Made by a program: the position numbers and the translations under genes. From Paraburkholderia sejongensis (lineage in GTDB: Bacteria; Pseudomonadota; Gammaproteobacteria; Burkholderiales; Burkholderiaceae): 64,000 nucleotides of DNA. Below, one piece after another: positions 50,283 through 59,204 of the stretch (position 1 is its first letter; each line of letters begins with the position of its first letter). The notes below the pieces were generated by a model. The model saw only the letters and a list, made by a program, of their open reading frames with translations, did no database searches and was not told where the DNA came from. The stretch lies in assembly GCF_020880815.1 (NCBI RefSeq), contig NZ_JAJITD010000014.1, forward strand, positions 1-64,000, read 5' to 3'.

Positions 50283-51626
50283 ATGACTGGCACGCGAACG
50301 TTCTCTGCCGCAAGTACGCCCCCTCAAGTGATACCCGAGCCCCACGCGGTCGCTGTCGACGACAGATCCCTACGGCGAATCGTGTTCGCGTCCGTCGCGG
50401 GAAACGCGCTCGAGTGGTACGACTTTTTTCTGTATAGCACTGCCGCCGCGCTCGTTTTTGGCGAGCTGTTCTTTCCGAAAGGAACCGACCCGCTGGTGGG
50501 CACGCTGGTCGCATTCGCCGGCTTTGCGGTCGGGTTCGCCGCTCGTCCATTGGGTGGCGCGCTGTTTGGGCACATCGGCGATCGCTATGGTCGAAAGAGT
50601 GCTCTCGTATGGACGCTGTCGATCATGGGCGGTGCGACGTTCCTCATTGGCTTCCTGCCGACTTACTCGCAGGTCGGACTGTGGGCGCCGGCGCTGCTAA
50701 TGGTCCTGCGCATCTTGCAAGGCATCGCGGCCGGCGGCGAATGGGGTGGCGCAGTGCTGATGATCAGCGAGTCCGCACCGCCTGAGAAGCGCGGATTTTA
50801 CGCGTCGATGAGCCAGATCGGTGTCGGCGGAGGCTTCGTGCTGTCGGCCACTGTGTTCTTTCTCGTGCAGATGTTGCCGAAAGACACGTTCATGACGTGG
50901 GGCTGGCGTATCCCGTTCCTGCTGTCGATCGCGATTTTCGGCGTTGGCGTCTATATCCGTTCGCGGTTGCCGGAGAGCGCCGAATTCGCGAAGGCCGAGG
51001 CTGAGGGGAGAAGGGCGCGGATGCCGGTGCTCGACGTGATCCGCCAACATCCGAAGGAAGTTCTGATGGCAATGGGGCTGCGCATGGCGGAAAACGGCGC
51101 TTCATACATTGTGATTGCCTTTGCGCTCGTTTATGGAAAGTTTATCGGCGTACCCAACCAGATCTTGCTCACCGGCGTGATCGTCTCGATGGCGGTGGAA
51201 ATGGTCACGCTGATGTTGTGGGGTCGCCTGTCCGACCGTCTGGGTCGCAAGCCCGTGTACATGATCGGTGCCGTGGGGGTCGTCATTATCGCGTTTCCGT
51301 TTTTCTGGCTCCTCGATACGAAGGTCCCGGCGCTCATCTGGCTCGCATTCCTGCTCGGTAATGCGGTGTGTCACGGCGCGATGCTGGGCACGCAACCCGC
51401 GCTGATGGGCGAGCTGTTCAGCACGGAAGTGCGTTACTCGGGTATGGCGCTTGGACACGAGGTCTCGTCGGTCTTTGCAGGCGGCTTGTCGCCGTTGCTG
51501 GCGACGGCGCTGCTCGCGCACTACCGCGCAGCCTGGCCCGTGGCTTTGCTGATGGCGGCTCTCGGCATGATCACCGTGATCTCACTGTTGTTCACGCACG
51601 AGACGGTTACCCGTCTTAAGCGTTGA
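50283..51626 (+). CDS. MFS transporter, metabolite:H+ symporter (MHS) type
   Basis: A 447-residue twelve-helix permease. GNALEWYDFFLYSTAAALVFGELFFP-like text (helix 1, residues about 37-62) and HIGDRYGRKSALV (first signature loop) place it with the MHS group, which includes shikimate and alpha-ketoglutarate permeases; GRLSDRLGRKPVYMIG is the second. I choose ATG 50283 because GGAG lies 6-10 bp upstream; an ATG at 50271 overlaps that site. It lies between the acyl-CoA ligase and thiolase-like genes and likely imports the pathway substrate. Confidence 0.87.
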   Translation: MTGTRTFSAASTPPQVIPEPHAVAVDDRSLRRIVFASVAGNALEWYDFFLYSTAAALVFGELFFPKGTDPLVGTLVAFAGFAVGFAARPLGGALFGHIGDRYGRKSALVWTLSIMGGATFLIGFLPTYSQVGLWAPALLMVLRILQGIAAGGEWGGAVLMISESAPPEKRGFYASMSQIGVGGGFVLSATVFFLVQMLPKDTFMTWGWRIPFLLSIAIFGVGVYIRSRLPESAEFAKAEAEGRRARMPVLDVIRQHPKEVLMAMGLRMAENGASYIVIAFALVYGKFIGVPNQILLTGVIVSMAVEMVTLMLWGRLSDRLGRKPVYMIGAVGVVIIAFPFFWLLDTKVPALIWLAFLLGNAVCHGAMLGTQPALMGELFSTEVRYSGMALGHEVSSVFAGGLSPLLATALLAHYRAAWPVALLMAALGMITVISLLFTHETVTRLKR

Positions 51627-51650
51627 TCGTCTCGCTCAAGGAGATCGAAT

Positions 51651-52817
51651 ATGACACTCGACAAATGCGCGGAAGCACTGCTGACAGCCGGTGTGGAAGT
51701 GCCGTATCGGCGCCAGGCGACGTCGGAATCCACCGGCGACCTGCTTGCCCGGGCGTTCGCCGCCGCGCTCGACGAATCGGGGTTCTCGGCGAAAGACGTC
51801 GACGGGCTTGGCGTAGCGTCTTTTACGCTCGCTCCCGACCATGCGATCGATCTCGCCTGGCGGCTCGGGCTCAGCCCACGCTGGTGCATGGACGATTGTC
51901 ACGGTGGAGCAAGCGCCATCAATATGCTGCAGCATGCGATACGCGCAATCGAGCATGGCGACGCGAACGTCATTGCGCTGGTGTCCGGTGACCGGTTCGA
52001 GCCGGCCGACTTCAAGCAACTGGTCGATCACTACAACCTGACGACGCGCAACTGGTTACGGCCGCTGGAGGTGGGTGGGCCGAACGGACTGTTCGCGATG
52101 CTCACACAACGCCACGCGAAGCGTCACAACCTGACCCGCCGCGACTATGGAGAACTTTGCGTCGCGCAACGCGCGTGGGCGGCACTGAACCCGTGTGCAG
52201 TCTATCGAGCGCCACTGACGATCGACGACTATCTGGAAGCGCCGATCATCGCTGATCCGTTGGGCCGCTTCGATTGCGTACCCGTGGTTTGCGGCGCAAA
52301 CGCCGTGATCATCGCGCGCGCCGATCTCATGCGTCGCGCCCGCAATGTCCGGGTGCGTTCTCTGCAATGCCGTTACAACGGCGATCACCAGACAGGCGAC
52401 GGCACGCAGACTTCATTGGCGACGATCGCCGGCGACTTGTGGCGGCAGGCTGGTGTCACGCCGGAGGACATCGACATGGTCTCGGTCTACGACGACTACC
52501 CGGTGATGGCGATTGCGCAACTGGCTGATCTCGGCTTCGCGCCCGACGGCGACCTGCGCGCGATGATCGCGCGCATCAAATCGCGCGAACTGCCGGTCAA
52601 TACATCCGGTGGTCAACTGTCCGCTGGGCAGGCAGGAGCCGCGGGCGGCATGCATGGTCTCGTGGAGGCGCTGACACAGTTGCGCGGGCGTGCGGGGGCG
52701 CGGCAGGTGCCGAATGCCCGGCTCGCGGTCGTGAGCGGCTATGGAATGGTCGAGTATCGCTACGGCATGTGTGCGAATGCCGTCGTGCTCGAAGCGGTTG
52801 AGCGGGGTGAGCAATGA
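51651..52817 (+). CDS. Thiolase-superfamily enzyme (SCP-x/Ltp2-like)
   Basis: A 388-residue thiolase-fold protein of the SCP-x/lipid-transfer-protein branch. Features: WCMDDCHGGASAINMLQHAI (region of the nucleophile in thiolases), GRFDCVPVVCGANAVII, YDDYPVMAIAQLADLGF and LPVNTSGGQLSAGQAGAAGGMHGLVEAL. It is followed with an ATGA overlap by a DUF35 Zn-ribbon/OB protein; this pairing is known from steroid side-chain retro-aldolases (Ltp2-ChsH2). It could cleave a beta-keto or beta-hydroxy acyl-CoA from the ligase product. Which chemistry it does is open. Confidence 0.85.
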   Translation: MTLDKCAEALLTAGVEVPYRRQATSESTGDLLARAFAAALDESGFSAKDVDGLGVASFTLAPDHAIDLAWRLGLSPRWCMDDCHGGASAINMLQHAIRAIEHGDANVIALVSGDRFEPADFKQLVDHYNLTTRNWLRPLEVGGPNGLFAMLTQRHAKRHNLTRRDYGELCVAQRAWAALNPCAVYRAPLTIDDYLEAPIIADPLGRFDCVPVVCGANAVIIARADLMRRARNVRVRSLQCRYNGDHQTGDGTQTSLATIAGDLWRQAGVTPEDIDMVSVYDDYPVMAIAQLADLGFAPDGDLRAMIARIKSRELPVNTSGGQLSAGQAGAAGGMHGLVEALTQLRGRAGARQVPNARLAVVSGYGMVEYRYGMCANAVVLEAVERGEQ

Positions 52818-53119
52818 CACTTAAGGTATTCCAGTGCAATCAGTGCGGTTCGACCGTATTTCCCGCGCGCTATTTCTGTTTCGAATGCGGCGGAGCCGAG
52901 TGGCACGAGCGAGTGGCCGAATCCGGCACTGTCAATGAATGGACGACCGTGCGCCGTCGCGTCGGTGCGCAGGACGGCGGTGACGTGCTGGTTGCCAGCG
53001 TGACGACGGATGCCGGCCCGGTCGTGATCGCGCGACTCGAACGCCCCGTGCGGGTGGGCGACGAAGTCAGCCTTGCAATCGACGAACAGAACCGCGTTCT
53101 AGCGCTGCCGATTGCCTGA
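52814..53119 (+). CDS. DUF35 Zn-ribbon/OB-fold partner protein
   Basis: The 101-residue protein has a rubredoxin-like zinc ribbon (CNQCGSTVFPARYFCFECG, two CxxC pairs at residues 8-11 and about 22-25) and an OB fold (AESGTVNEWTTVRR...GPVVIARLERPVRVGDEV). DUF35 proteins bind acyl-CoA and partner with thiolase-like enzymes. The start overlaps the thiolase gene stop (ATGA), supporting a heteromeric complex. Confidence 0.88.
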   Translation: MTLKVFQCNQCGSTVFPARYFCFECGGAEWHERVAESGTVNEWTTVRRRVGAQDGGDVLVASVTTDAGPVVIARLERPVRVGDEVSLAIDEQNRVLALPIA

Positions 53120-53156
53120 CCCCAGACGGCAGTTGTTCGTCGAACGATGCCACCTC

Positions 53157-53191
53157 GGCGTCAAATCACAACGTATTTTCAAACTGACGCC
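53157..53191. promoter_or_regulatory. Inverted repeat upstream of the SDR gene
   Basis: GGCGTCA (53157-53163) and TGACGCC (53185-53191) are perfect 7-bp arms separated by 21 bp of AT-rich DNA, in the 95-bp gap before the SDR gene. Candidate internal promoter or operator. Confidence 0.35.
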
Positions 53192-53214
53192 TCAGTCCAG
53201 TTCAGGAGGTAGTA

Positions 53215-53928
53215 ATGCAAATTGAAGGCTGCGTGGCATTTGTGACGGGCGCCGATCGTGGGCTCGGTGCAGGTTTGCTCGAAAAGTTGCTGGAGCGCGG
53301 CGCGCGCAAGGTCTATGCGGGTGTCAGGAAAAAAGGGGGCCTTGCTGACGGTGATCCGCGCGTCGTGCCGGTAGAAATAGACATCACGAATGTCGAACAG
53401 GTGACGAGGGCGGCGTCGAACGCGAAAGACCTCACGCTGCTGATCAATAACGCCGGACTCAATCGGACGCAGCCGGTACTGGAGACCAATGACGCCGAAG
53501 CGGCGCGTGCCGAAATGGAGGTGAATTACTTCGGAACGTTGAACATGATGCGTGCATTCTCACCGGCGCTCAAAACCAACGGCGGCGCGATCATCAACAT
53601 TCTTTCGATACTCGCGCGCGTCGCCTTGCCGGCGATGGCGTCGCTGAGTGCATCGAAGGCTGCCGCTCTTCGAATGACCGAAGGCGCACGAGCCGAACTC
53701 GCGCCGCATCGCGTGCGAGTGATTTCCGTTCTGCCCGGACCCATCGATACCGAGATGAGCCGGGATGTTCCGCCTCCGAAGATACCGGTCGCAGAAGCCG
53801 TCGACGCCGTGCTGGCGGCATTGGAAGGCGAGCAGGACGAGGTCTACATGGGCGCGATGGCACAGGAAATCGCTCACGGACTCGCCGCGGATCGTCAGGC
53901 TCTGCACGCGCGCCTTTTGACGCTCTGA
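53215..53928 (+). CDS. Short-chain dehydrogenase/reductase lacking the catalytic Tyr
   Basis: A 237-residue SDR with cofactor motif TGADRGLGAGL (residues 11-21) and NNAG. The catalytic Ser131 (NILSIL) and Lys148 are in place, but the Tyr normally four residues before Lys is Leu144 (SLSASKAA instead of the usual YSASKAA). Without the Tyr it may be inactive or use another acid. The C-terminal IDTEMSRD is normal. CAGGAGG precedes the start. It sits between the thiolase-DUF35 pair and the dienelactone-hydrolase protein. Confidence 0.87.
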   Translation: MQIEGCVAFVTGADRGLGAGLLEKLLERGARKVYAGVRKKGGLADGDPRVVPVEIDITNVEQVTRAASNAKDLTLLINNAGLNRTQPVLETNDAEAARAEMEVNYFGTLNMMRAFSPALKTNGGAIINILSILARVALPAMASLSASKAAALRMTEGARAELAPHRVRVISVLPGPIDTEMSRDVPPPKIPVAEAVDAVLAALEGEQDEVYMGAMAQEIAHGLAADRQALHARLLTL

Positions 53929-53980
53929 AAAACCTCGGACACCGCAATAACGTTGAATTGAGTAAAGGACGAAGAAAATC

Positions 53981-55219
53981 ATGAACGGTGAATTCATTGA
54001 CATTGACGCCGGCAACGGCCAAACCTTTTCTGCGTATCTCGCGCGGCCCCGGCAAGGTTCCGGACCGGGTTTGATCCTGTTGCAGGAAATCTTCGGCATC
54101 AACGCCTACATGAGGGAAACGGCCGATCGATTTGCCGAGGAAGGCTATGTGGTGCTGGTGCCCGACCTGTTCTGGCGCATGAAGCGCGGTGTCGATCTCG
54201 GCTACAGCGGCGAGGATTTCGCCACTGCGCTGCGATATAACGACGAGTTCGATGTCAATCTGGCAATAACCGACATCGCATCGACGATCAAGACCCTCCG
54301 CTCGCTCGAGCAACACGTTGGAAAAGTCGGCGCGGTTGGCTATTGCCTGGGCGGCAAACTCGCGATGCTGGCGGCCGCTCGCACGGAAATCGACTGCGCC
54401 GTCAGTTACTACGGGGTGGGCCTCGATGCCTATCTGGATGATGCGCGGTCGATCCGCTGCCCGATGGTTTTTCATTTCGCCGGTGACGACGCGCTGTGCC
54501 CCGAGGCAACGCGCGAGACGATCCAGTCAGTGCTTTCTACGCTGCCCGCGGTCGAGCAATACGTGTATCCAGGGTGTGACCACGCTTTCGCGACCCCGCG
54601 GCGTGAGCACTTCGACAAGCCGGCAGCGATGATGGCCTATTCGCGCACCATCGCGCTGTTGCGTAAGGTACTCGGACCGGTCTATGACCTGAATTCGCTC
54701 TGGGAACTGCATTGCTATCACGAGTTCGAGTCGCGCGATGTCGATTCGATCTTGCCGACCATGGTTGCCGCGCCGTACGTCAACCACGTGCCGACCATGA
54801 CGGGAGGAGTCGGACACGACGATCTCAAACGGTTCTACAAGTATCACTTCGTCCACGCCAATCCGGCGGACACGCATTTTATTCCTATCTCGCGCACTAT
54901 CGGCGCGGACCGTATCGTCGATGAATTCATTTTCTGTGCTACTCACGATCGCGAGATCGACTGGATGCTGCCCGGCCTCGCGCCTACGGGTAAGTACATC
55001 GAGATCCCGATGCTGGCAGTCATCTGTTTCCGTGGCGATAAGCTCTACAACGAGCATATTTACTGGGACCAGGCTTCGGTTCTGGTGCAGATCGGAGTTC
55101 TCGATCCCACGGGACTGCCGGTTGCCGGAATTCGCACTGCAAAGAAATTGATAGACGAGACATTGCCAAGCAACGAGTTGATGAGGAACTGGGCATCGAG
55201 TGAAGGAAAGCCGATCTAA
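53981..55219 (+). CDS. Dienelactone hydrolase with C-terminal NTF2/SnoaL-like domain
   Basis: A 412-residue fusion. Residues 1-230 are an alpha/beta hydrolase of the dienelactone hydrolase type, with nucleophile Cys122 (GYCLGG), Asp170 (FAGDD) and His201 (YPGCDHAFATP), almost the numbering of the classic Cys123-Asp171-His202 enzyme. Residues 245-400 (ELHCYHEFESRDVDSILPTM...TGKYIEIPMLAVICFRGDKLYNEHIYWD) resemble an NTF2/SnoaL cone domain. The second domain is unusual for this family and may add an isomerase or binding function. It begins 52 bp after the SDR gene. Confidence 0.85.
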   Translation: MNGEFIDIDAGNGQTFSAYLARPRQGSGPGLILLQEIFGINAYMRETADRFAEEGYVVLVPDLFWRMKRGVDLGYSGEDFATALRYNDEFDVNLAITDIASTIKTLRSLEQHVGKVGAVGYCLGGKLAMLAAARTEIDCAVSYYGVGLDAYLDDARSIRCPMVFHFAGDDALCPEATRETIQSVLSTLPAVEQYVYPGCDHAFATPRREHFDKPAAMMAYSRTIALLRKVLGPVYDLNSLWELHCYHEFESRDVDSILPTMVAAPYVNHVPTMTGGVGHDDLKRFYKYHFVHANPADTHFIPISRTIGADRIVDEFIFCATHDREIDWMLPGLAPTGKYIEIPMLAVICFRGDKLYNEHIYWDQASVLVQIGVLDPTGLPVAGIRTAKKLIDETLPSNELMRNWASSEGKPI

Positions 55220-55334
55220 GGTTCTGTAGCCAGCGCGACGCCTGACTGTCGGCGCAAGCGGGATCCTCTAGTCGAGCTTTGCTTTCAAACGAAAATGGTG
55301 CCCCCTTGCGGGCATCGGCCATACAGGTTCCGTC

Positions 55335-56456
55335 ATGAAAATCAAGTTAGGTGTACTGGTGGGTGTGGCGTTTGCGTCAACTCCGGCGTTCGCACAAAGC
55401 TCGGTGACGATGTACGGGATCATCTCGAATGGGCTCGGTTATGTGAGCAATCAGGGCGGCCACAGCAACTGGACGATGATAAGCGGAGCCAACCAGAATA
55501 ATCGCCTGGGATTCAAGTTGACGGAAGACCTCGGCGGCGGTCTGTCGGCGGTCGGAACCCTGGAGAACGGTTTCGACAGCAACACTGGCAAGCTCGGGCA
55601 AGGCGGGCGGATGTTCGGACGGCAGGCATTTGTCGGACTGTCGAGTGCAACCTACGGGACGATCACTTTCGGCCGGCAGTACGACGTGCTGTGGGACTAC
55701 TTGAACCGTATCGAACCACAGGCGATGGGCCCGGGTCTTGGCGTCAGTGTCGGCAGCAACGACAACATCGAAGGCAACTTCCGCTACAACAACGCGGTCA
55801 AGTACGCGAGTCCGGTCTGGGGCGGCTTTGGGTTCGACTCGCTATACGCGTTCAGCAACAAGGCCGGCAGCTTCCAGCAGAACAGAGCGTTCAGTGCCGG
55901 TGTCAATTTCGACAGGCGTACGCAACGCTATTCGCTGGTCTACGTGCAAATCGACCATCCGGGCACGGCCAACCCAGCTGGCGCGGTGAGCGACGACTAT
56001 GCCGGCGGCCCATTCCAGCTGTTTCATACCAGCCCGCTCAGTTCTTCGGTGGGCGTGCGCAAACAGCGCGTGATTGCCGGGGGCGCCGAGTACAGGTTCG
56101 ACAAACTCGGCATTGCGGGAATCGTTTCCGATGTCCGCTACAACTATCTCGATACGACGAGTCTGCATCTGGACAATCTCAGCGTGGTGGGTGCGTACCA
56201 GCTAAATCCGGCACTGTCCGTATCGGTTGCCTATCTATATACGCACGGCAGCTACGGCGGCGTCGTCTCGAATCCGCACTGGAACCAGGGACAACTGAGT
56301 GTCGACTACTTCTTTTCGAAGAGAACGGACGTATTCGCCTACGCCAACTACATCCGTGCTTCCGGATCCAACGCACCCGCCGTCCTGTTCCTCTCGTCGC
56401 CATCGAGCAACAGGGAGCAAGCGGCTGTAGTGGCAGGGATACGTCATAAGTTTTGA
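55335..56456 (+). CDS. Outer-membrane porin (OmpC-like, Burkholderiales type)
   Basis: A 373-residue trimeric-type porin precursor. Signal peptide MKIKLGVLVGVAFASTPAFA is followed by QSSVTMYGIISNGLGYVSNQGG, the standard start of Burkholderia porins, LGFKLTEDLGGGLSAVGTLENGFD and GRQAFVGLSSATYGTITFGRQYD (L3-type constriction region), and the C-terminal Phe (RHKF) needed for assembly. It lies 115 bp after the dienelactone-hydrolase gene and probably supplies outer-membrane passage for the pathway substrate. Confidence 0.93.
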   Translation: MKIKLGVLVGVAFASTPAFAQSSVTMYGIISNGLGYVSNQGGHSNWTMISGANQNNRLGFKLTEDLGGGLSAVGTLENGFDSNTGKLGQGGRMFGRQAFVGLSSATYGTITFGRQYDVLWDYLNRIEPQAMGPGLGVSVGSNDNIEGNFRYNNAVKYASPVWGGFGFDSLYAFSNKAGSFQQNRAFSAGVNFDRRTQRYSLVYVQIDHPGTANPAGAVSDDYAGGPFQLFHTSPLSSSVGVRKQRVIAGGAEYRFDKLGIAGIVSDVRYNYLDTTSLHLDNLSVVGAYQLNPALSVSVAYLYTHGSYGGVVSNPHWNQGQLSVDYFFSKRTDVFAYANYIRASGSNAPAVLFLSSPSSNREQAAVVAGIRHKF

Positions 56457-56495
56457 GGCCGGGCTCGCGTCAAGCGAGCTAACCGGCCCGGCCTC
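56455..56495 (+). terminator. Branched hairpin after the porin gene
   Basis: GAGGCCGGG (56455-56463) and CCCGGCCTC (56487-56495) form a perfect 9-bp stem enclosing a second small stem (CTCGC/GCGAG). No T-run follows, so it may be a 3' stability hairpin rather than a rho-independent terminator. Confidence 0.45.
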
Positions 56496-56561
56496 TGCAA
56501 TCCCTGAAGCAGTACTTTGAGTGTCGGCTATATCGGGGCAGACAATGGTTTGGACAACAGC

Positions 56562-57344
56562 ATGAATACGATTCTCGAGCGGATTGTCGACTGCAAGACT
56601 CGTGAAGTTCGGCTGGCAGCGGAACGCATGCCGCAAACTGAACTTCGGGAGATTGCAGCGACTGTCGACTCAAGAGATTTTATCGCCGCGCTTCGCCGCA
56701 AGCGTAGACAAGGGCTGCCTGGCGTCATTGCCGAGGTGAAGAAGGCGAGTCCGTCGGAAGGGATTTTGCGGCCGGACTTCAATCCGGCGACTATCGCGGC
56801 CTCGTATGAGCAAGCCGGCGCCGCCTGTCTCTCCGTGCTTACCGATTGGACGTTCTTCAAGGGAACGGCATCGGACCTTGCTGCGGCGCGCCGCGCGTCA
56901 AGCGTGCCGGTTCTTCGAAAAGACTTCATCGTGGATGCTTACCAGGTTTGGGAGGCGCGCGCAATGGGCGCCGACTGCATCCTGCTTATCGCAGCAGTCC
57001 TCGATTCCGGCGCGATACGGGAACTGGAAAGCCTCGCGTCAGAACTAGGCATGGCCGTGATCGTCGAGATTCATAGCGCTCATGAGCTGGACACGGCACT
57101 AACGTTGAAGACGCCGCTGATAGGCGTGAACAACCGCGATCTGGCAACCTTTGCAACGACCATTGAAACAACCATTGCGATGCGCCGTCTCATCCCCGAC
57201 GACAGGATCGTCATTTCGGAGTCGGGCATTCGGACCGCGGACGATGTGAAAAGGCTCCGTTCAGTGGGCGTAGATCATTTTCTCGTCGGCGAAGCGCTGA
57301 TTCGCGCAGAGAACCCAGGTGAAGCGCTCAGGCAGATCTTTTAA
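56562..57344 (+). CDS. trpC: Indole-3-glycerol-phosphate synthase (orphan copy)
   Basis: A 260-residue TIM-barrel enzyme converting CdRP to indole-3-glycerol phosphate in tryptophan synthesis. The ATG at 56562 (MNTILERIVDCK) matches the usual N-terminus; further upstream codons are unconserved. Motifs: PGVIAEVKKASPSEG (catalytic Lys), CLSVLTDWTFFKGT, VLRKDFIVDAYQV, PLIGVNNRDL and ESGIRT. No trpA, trpB, trpD, trpE or trpF is present near it, so it is an isolated copy. It overlaps the stop of the convergent HAD gene by four bases. Confidence 0.92.
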   Translation: MNTILERIVDCKTREVRLAAERMPQTELREIAATVDSRDFIAALRRKRRQGLPGVIAEVKKASPSEGILRPDFNPATIAASYEQAGAACLSVLTDWTFFKGTASDLAAARRASSVPVLRKDFIVDAYQVWEARAMGADCILLIAAVLDSGAIRELESLASELGMAVIVEIHSAHELDTALTLKTPLIGVNNRDLATFATTIETTIAMRRLIPDDRIVISESGIRTADDVKRLRSVGVDHFLVGEALIRAENPGEALRQIF

Positions 57345-58087
57345 CAGGCAGTGCTCCGCGGCGCCGATATTAGTGAACCGGGCCCACCCACCGCCTGACA
57401 CAGCATCGCCAGATCGCGAATCTTCAGATGCGGACGTGAAGCGTTGAAGCCACCGCCTTCCGCCTCGGTGAAACCATCCCGAACCAGCCACGCAGCCTGC
57501 AAACCAGCATTCAGCGCGCCGACAACATCGAGATTGAAATCATCGCCAACATGCAGCAACTCCTCAGGCGGCACACCAACCGACATGGCCGCCTCCAGAA
57601 AAATCCCCGCATCGGGCTTTCCACAACCGAACCCCTCGGCGCTCAGATGCGCGCGAAAGAACTCCCCGCATCCAACGAGCTTCAGATCGGCATTGCCATT
57701 GGTGACCGCGACGAGCGGAAACCGGGCACTGAGCCAGCTCAATGCCGGCAAAACATCTTCATAAAACTCGACTTTCTGCCGCGCCAGATAGAAAACCTCG
57801 TAAGCAGCTTCCGCGAGAGCGACATCCTCGTTTGCCAACTCCAGCGCGAGCCGGATCGAGCCCAGTCGCAACGCGCGGAAGTTGCCCGCCAGATCCGGAC
57901 GCGAGAGTTCGTGTTCGTCGCGCAGCGTGCGGAGCGCCTGCGCGGTGGGCAGTGCTAGAGCAGTTCCCGGCGCCTGCTCTAGCAGCCACGCGTGAAGAGC
58001 GGCTTCAGCCCGCGCGACCGCCGGTCCGAATGGCCAAAGCGTGTCATCCAGATCGAACGAGATGGCCGATACTTTATTCAGGCGCAT
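57341..58087 (-). CDS. HAD-superfamily hydrolase (phosphatase)
   Basis: A 248-residue HAD phosphatase: motif I ISFDLDDTLWPF (nucleophile Asp and proton-donor Asp), motif II VAVTNGNADL, motif III Lys in GCGKPDAGIF, motif IV HVGDDFNLDVVGA. An alpha-helical cap (about 20-95) is of the YigB/FMN-phosphatase type. The physiological phosphate ester is not predictable. It is 118 bp downstream of, and codirectional with, the ammonia-lyase gene, and convergent with trpC. Confidence 0.88.
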   Translation of the reverse strand: MRLNKVSAISFDLDDTLWPFGPAVARAEAALHAWLLEQAPGTALALPTAQALRTLRDEHELSRPDLAGNFRALRLGSIRLALELANEDVALAEAAYEVFYLARQKVEFYEDVLPALSWLSARFPLVAVTNGNADLKLVGCGEFFRAHLSAEGFGCGKPDAGIFLEAAMSVGVPPEELLHVGDDFNLDVVGALNAGLQAAWLVRDGFTEAEGGGFNASRPHLKIRDLAMLCQAVGGPGSLISAPRSTAC

Positions 58088-58205
58088 AGCGATTGCAGAA
58101 GTGTTGTGGCGATCCGTATCTGACCGGGGACGGAAGCCGGAGATATCGAGCAGTCGAGCCGCCCGGCGCTGGCCTCAATGTTGCCAACCCGCTCCGCGGC
58201 ATTCA

Positions 58206-59180
58206 TCAAACAGCCGCCGCCGCAAGCGCACAGAACCGCTCGAGGTCGATATTCCCACCGCTGATCAGAACCCCGACGCGTTTGGCTTTCAACGAATCCT
58301 TCATATTCAGTGCACCCGCCAGCGAAAGGCACCCGGTCGGTTCCACGATCATTTTCATCCGCACCGCGAAGAATTTCATCGCGTCCACCAGTTCCGCGTC
58401 CGATGCCGTCAGGATGTCGTTCACATCGCGTTTGATGATGGAGAACGTGTAGTTGCCCAGATGCTGGGTCTGCGCGCCATCGGCGATGGTCTTCGGCGTG
58501 TCGATATGAACGATTTCGCCGCTTCGGAACGACCGTTGACCGTCGTTGCCCGCTTCCGGCTCGACGCCGTACAACGCGCATTGTGGCGCCAATGCGCGAG
58601 TCGCCAGCGCGCTACCCGACAGCAGACCGCCGCCGCCCAACGGCACGAACAGATAGTCGAGTGCGCCGACCTCCTCGAATAGCTCCTTCGCGGCAGTTCC
58701 CTGGCCCGCCAGAATGTCCGGATGGTCGTACGGCGGAATCAGCGTGAGGCCGTTCTCTTCAGCAAGACGCCGACCGATGGCTTCGCGATCCTCGGTATAG
58801 CGGTCATAGACGACCACGTTCGCCCCGTATCCTTTCGTCGCGGCAACCTTCGCTGCGGGGGCGTCGTGCGGCATCACAATGGTTGCCGGAATGTCGAGCA
58901 GCTTCGCGGACAGCGCAATTCCCTGCGCATGGTTGCCCGACGAGAACGCGACCACGCCGGCTTTACGCTGCTCGGGCGAGAACTTCGCAAGCGCGTTGAA
59001 GGCGCCGCGGAACTTGAACGCACCCATCCGCTGAAGGTTCTCGCACTTGAAGAACACTTGCGCACCGGTGATTTCATTGAGCGTGCGCGAGGTTTGCACC
59101 GGCGTGCGATGCGCGACGCCGGCGATCCGGGCGGCAGCGGCCTCGACGTCGGCATAGGTGGGAAGCTCGAAGGTAGTCAT
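58206..59180 (-). CDS. PLP ammonia-lyase/dehydratase, probable 3-hydroxyaspartate type
   Basis: A 324-residue fold-type II PLP enzyme. PLP Lys in MGAFKFRGAFNA, SSGNHAQGIALSAKLL, the GGGGLLSGSAL phosphate-binding loop, and ISGGNIDLERF at the C-terminus match serine/threonine dehydratase and threo-3-hydroxyaspartate ammonia-lyase (short form, without regulatory ACT domain). The neighbour upstream in the operon is an ornithine-cyclodeaminase-fold reductase, as in hydroxyaspartate cycles, which favours 3-hydroxyaspartate over threonine; serine/threonine racemase or dehydratase activity remains possible. It follows the reductase stop by 24 bp. Confidence 0.87.
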   Translation of the reverse strand: MTTFELPTYADVEAAAARIAGVAHRTPVQTSRTLNEITGAQVFFKCENLQRMGAFKFRGAFNALAKFSPEQRKAGVVAFSSGNHAQGIALSAKLLDIPATIVMPHDAPAAKVAATKGYGANVVVYDRYTEDREAIGRRLAEENGLTLIPPYDHPDILAGQGTAAKELFEEVGALDYLFVPLGGGGLLSGSALATRALAPQCALYGVEPEAGNDGQRSFRSGEIVHIDTPKTIADGAQTQHLGNYTFSIIKRDVNDILTASDAELVDAMKFFAVRMKMIVEPTGCLSLAGALNMKDSLKAKRVGVLISGGNIDLERFCALAAAAV

Positions 59181-59204
59181 GTCGGACTCGAAAGTGGATT
59201 TGAT

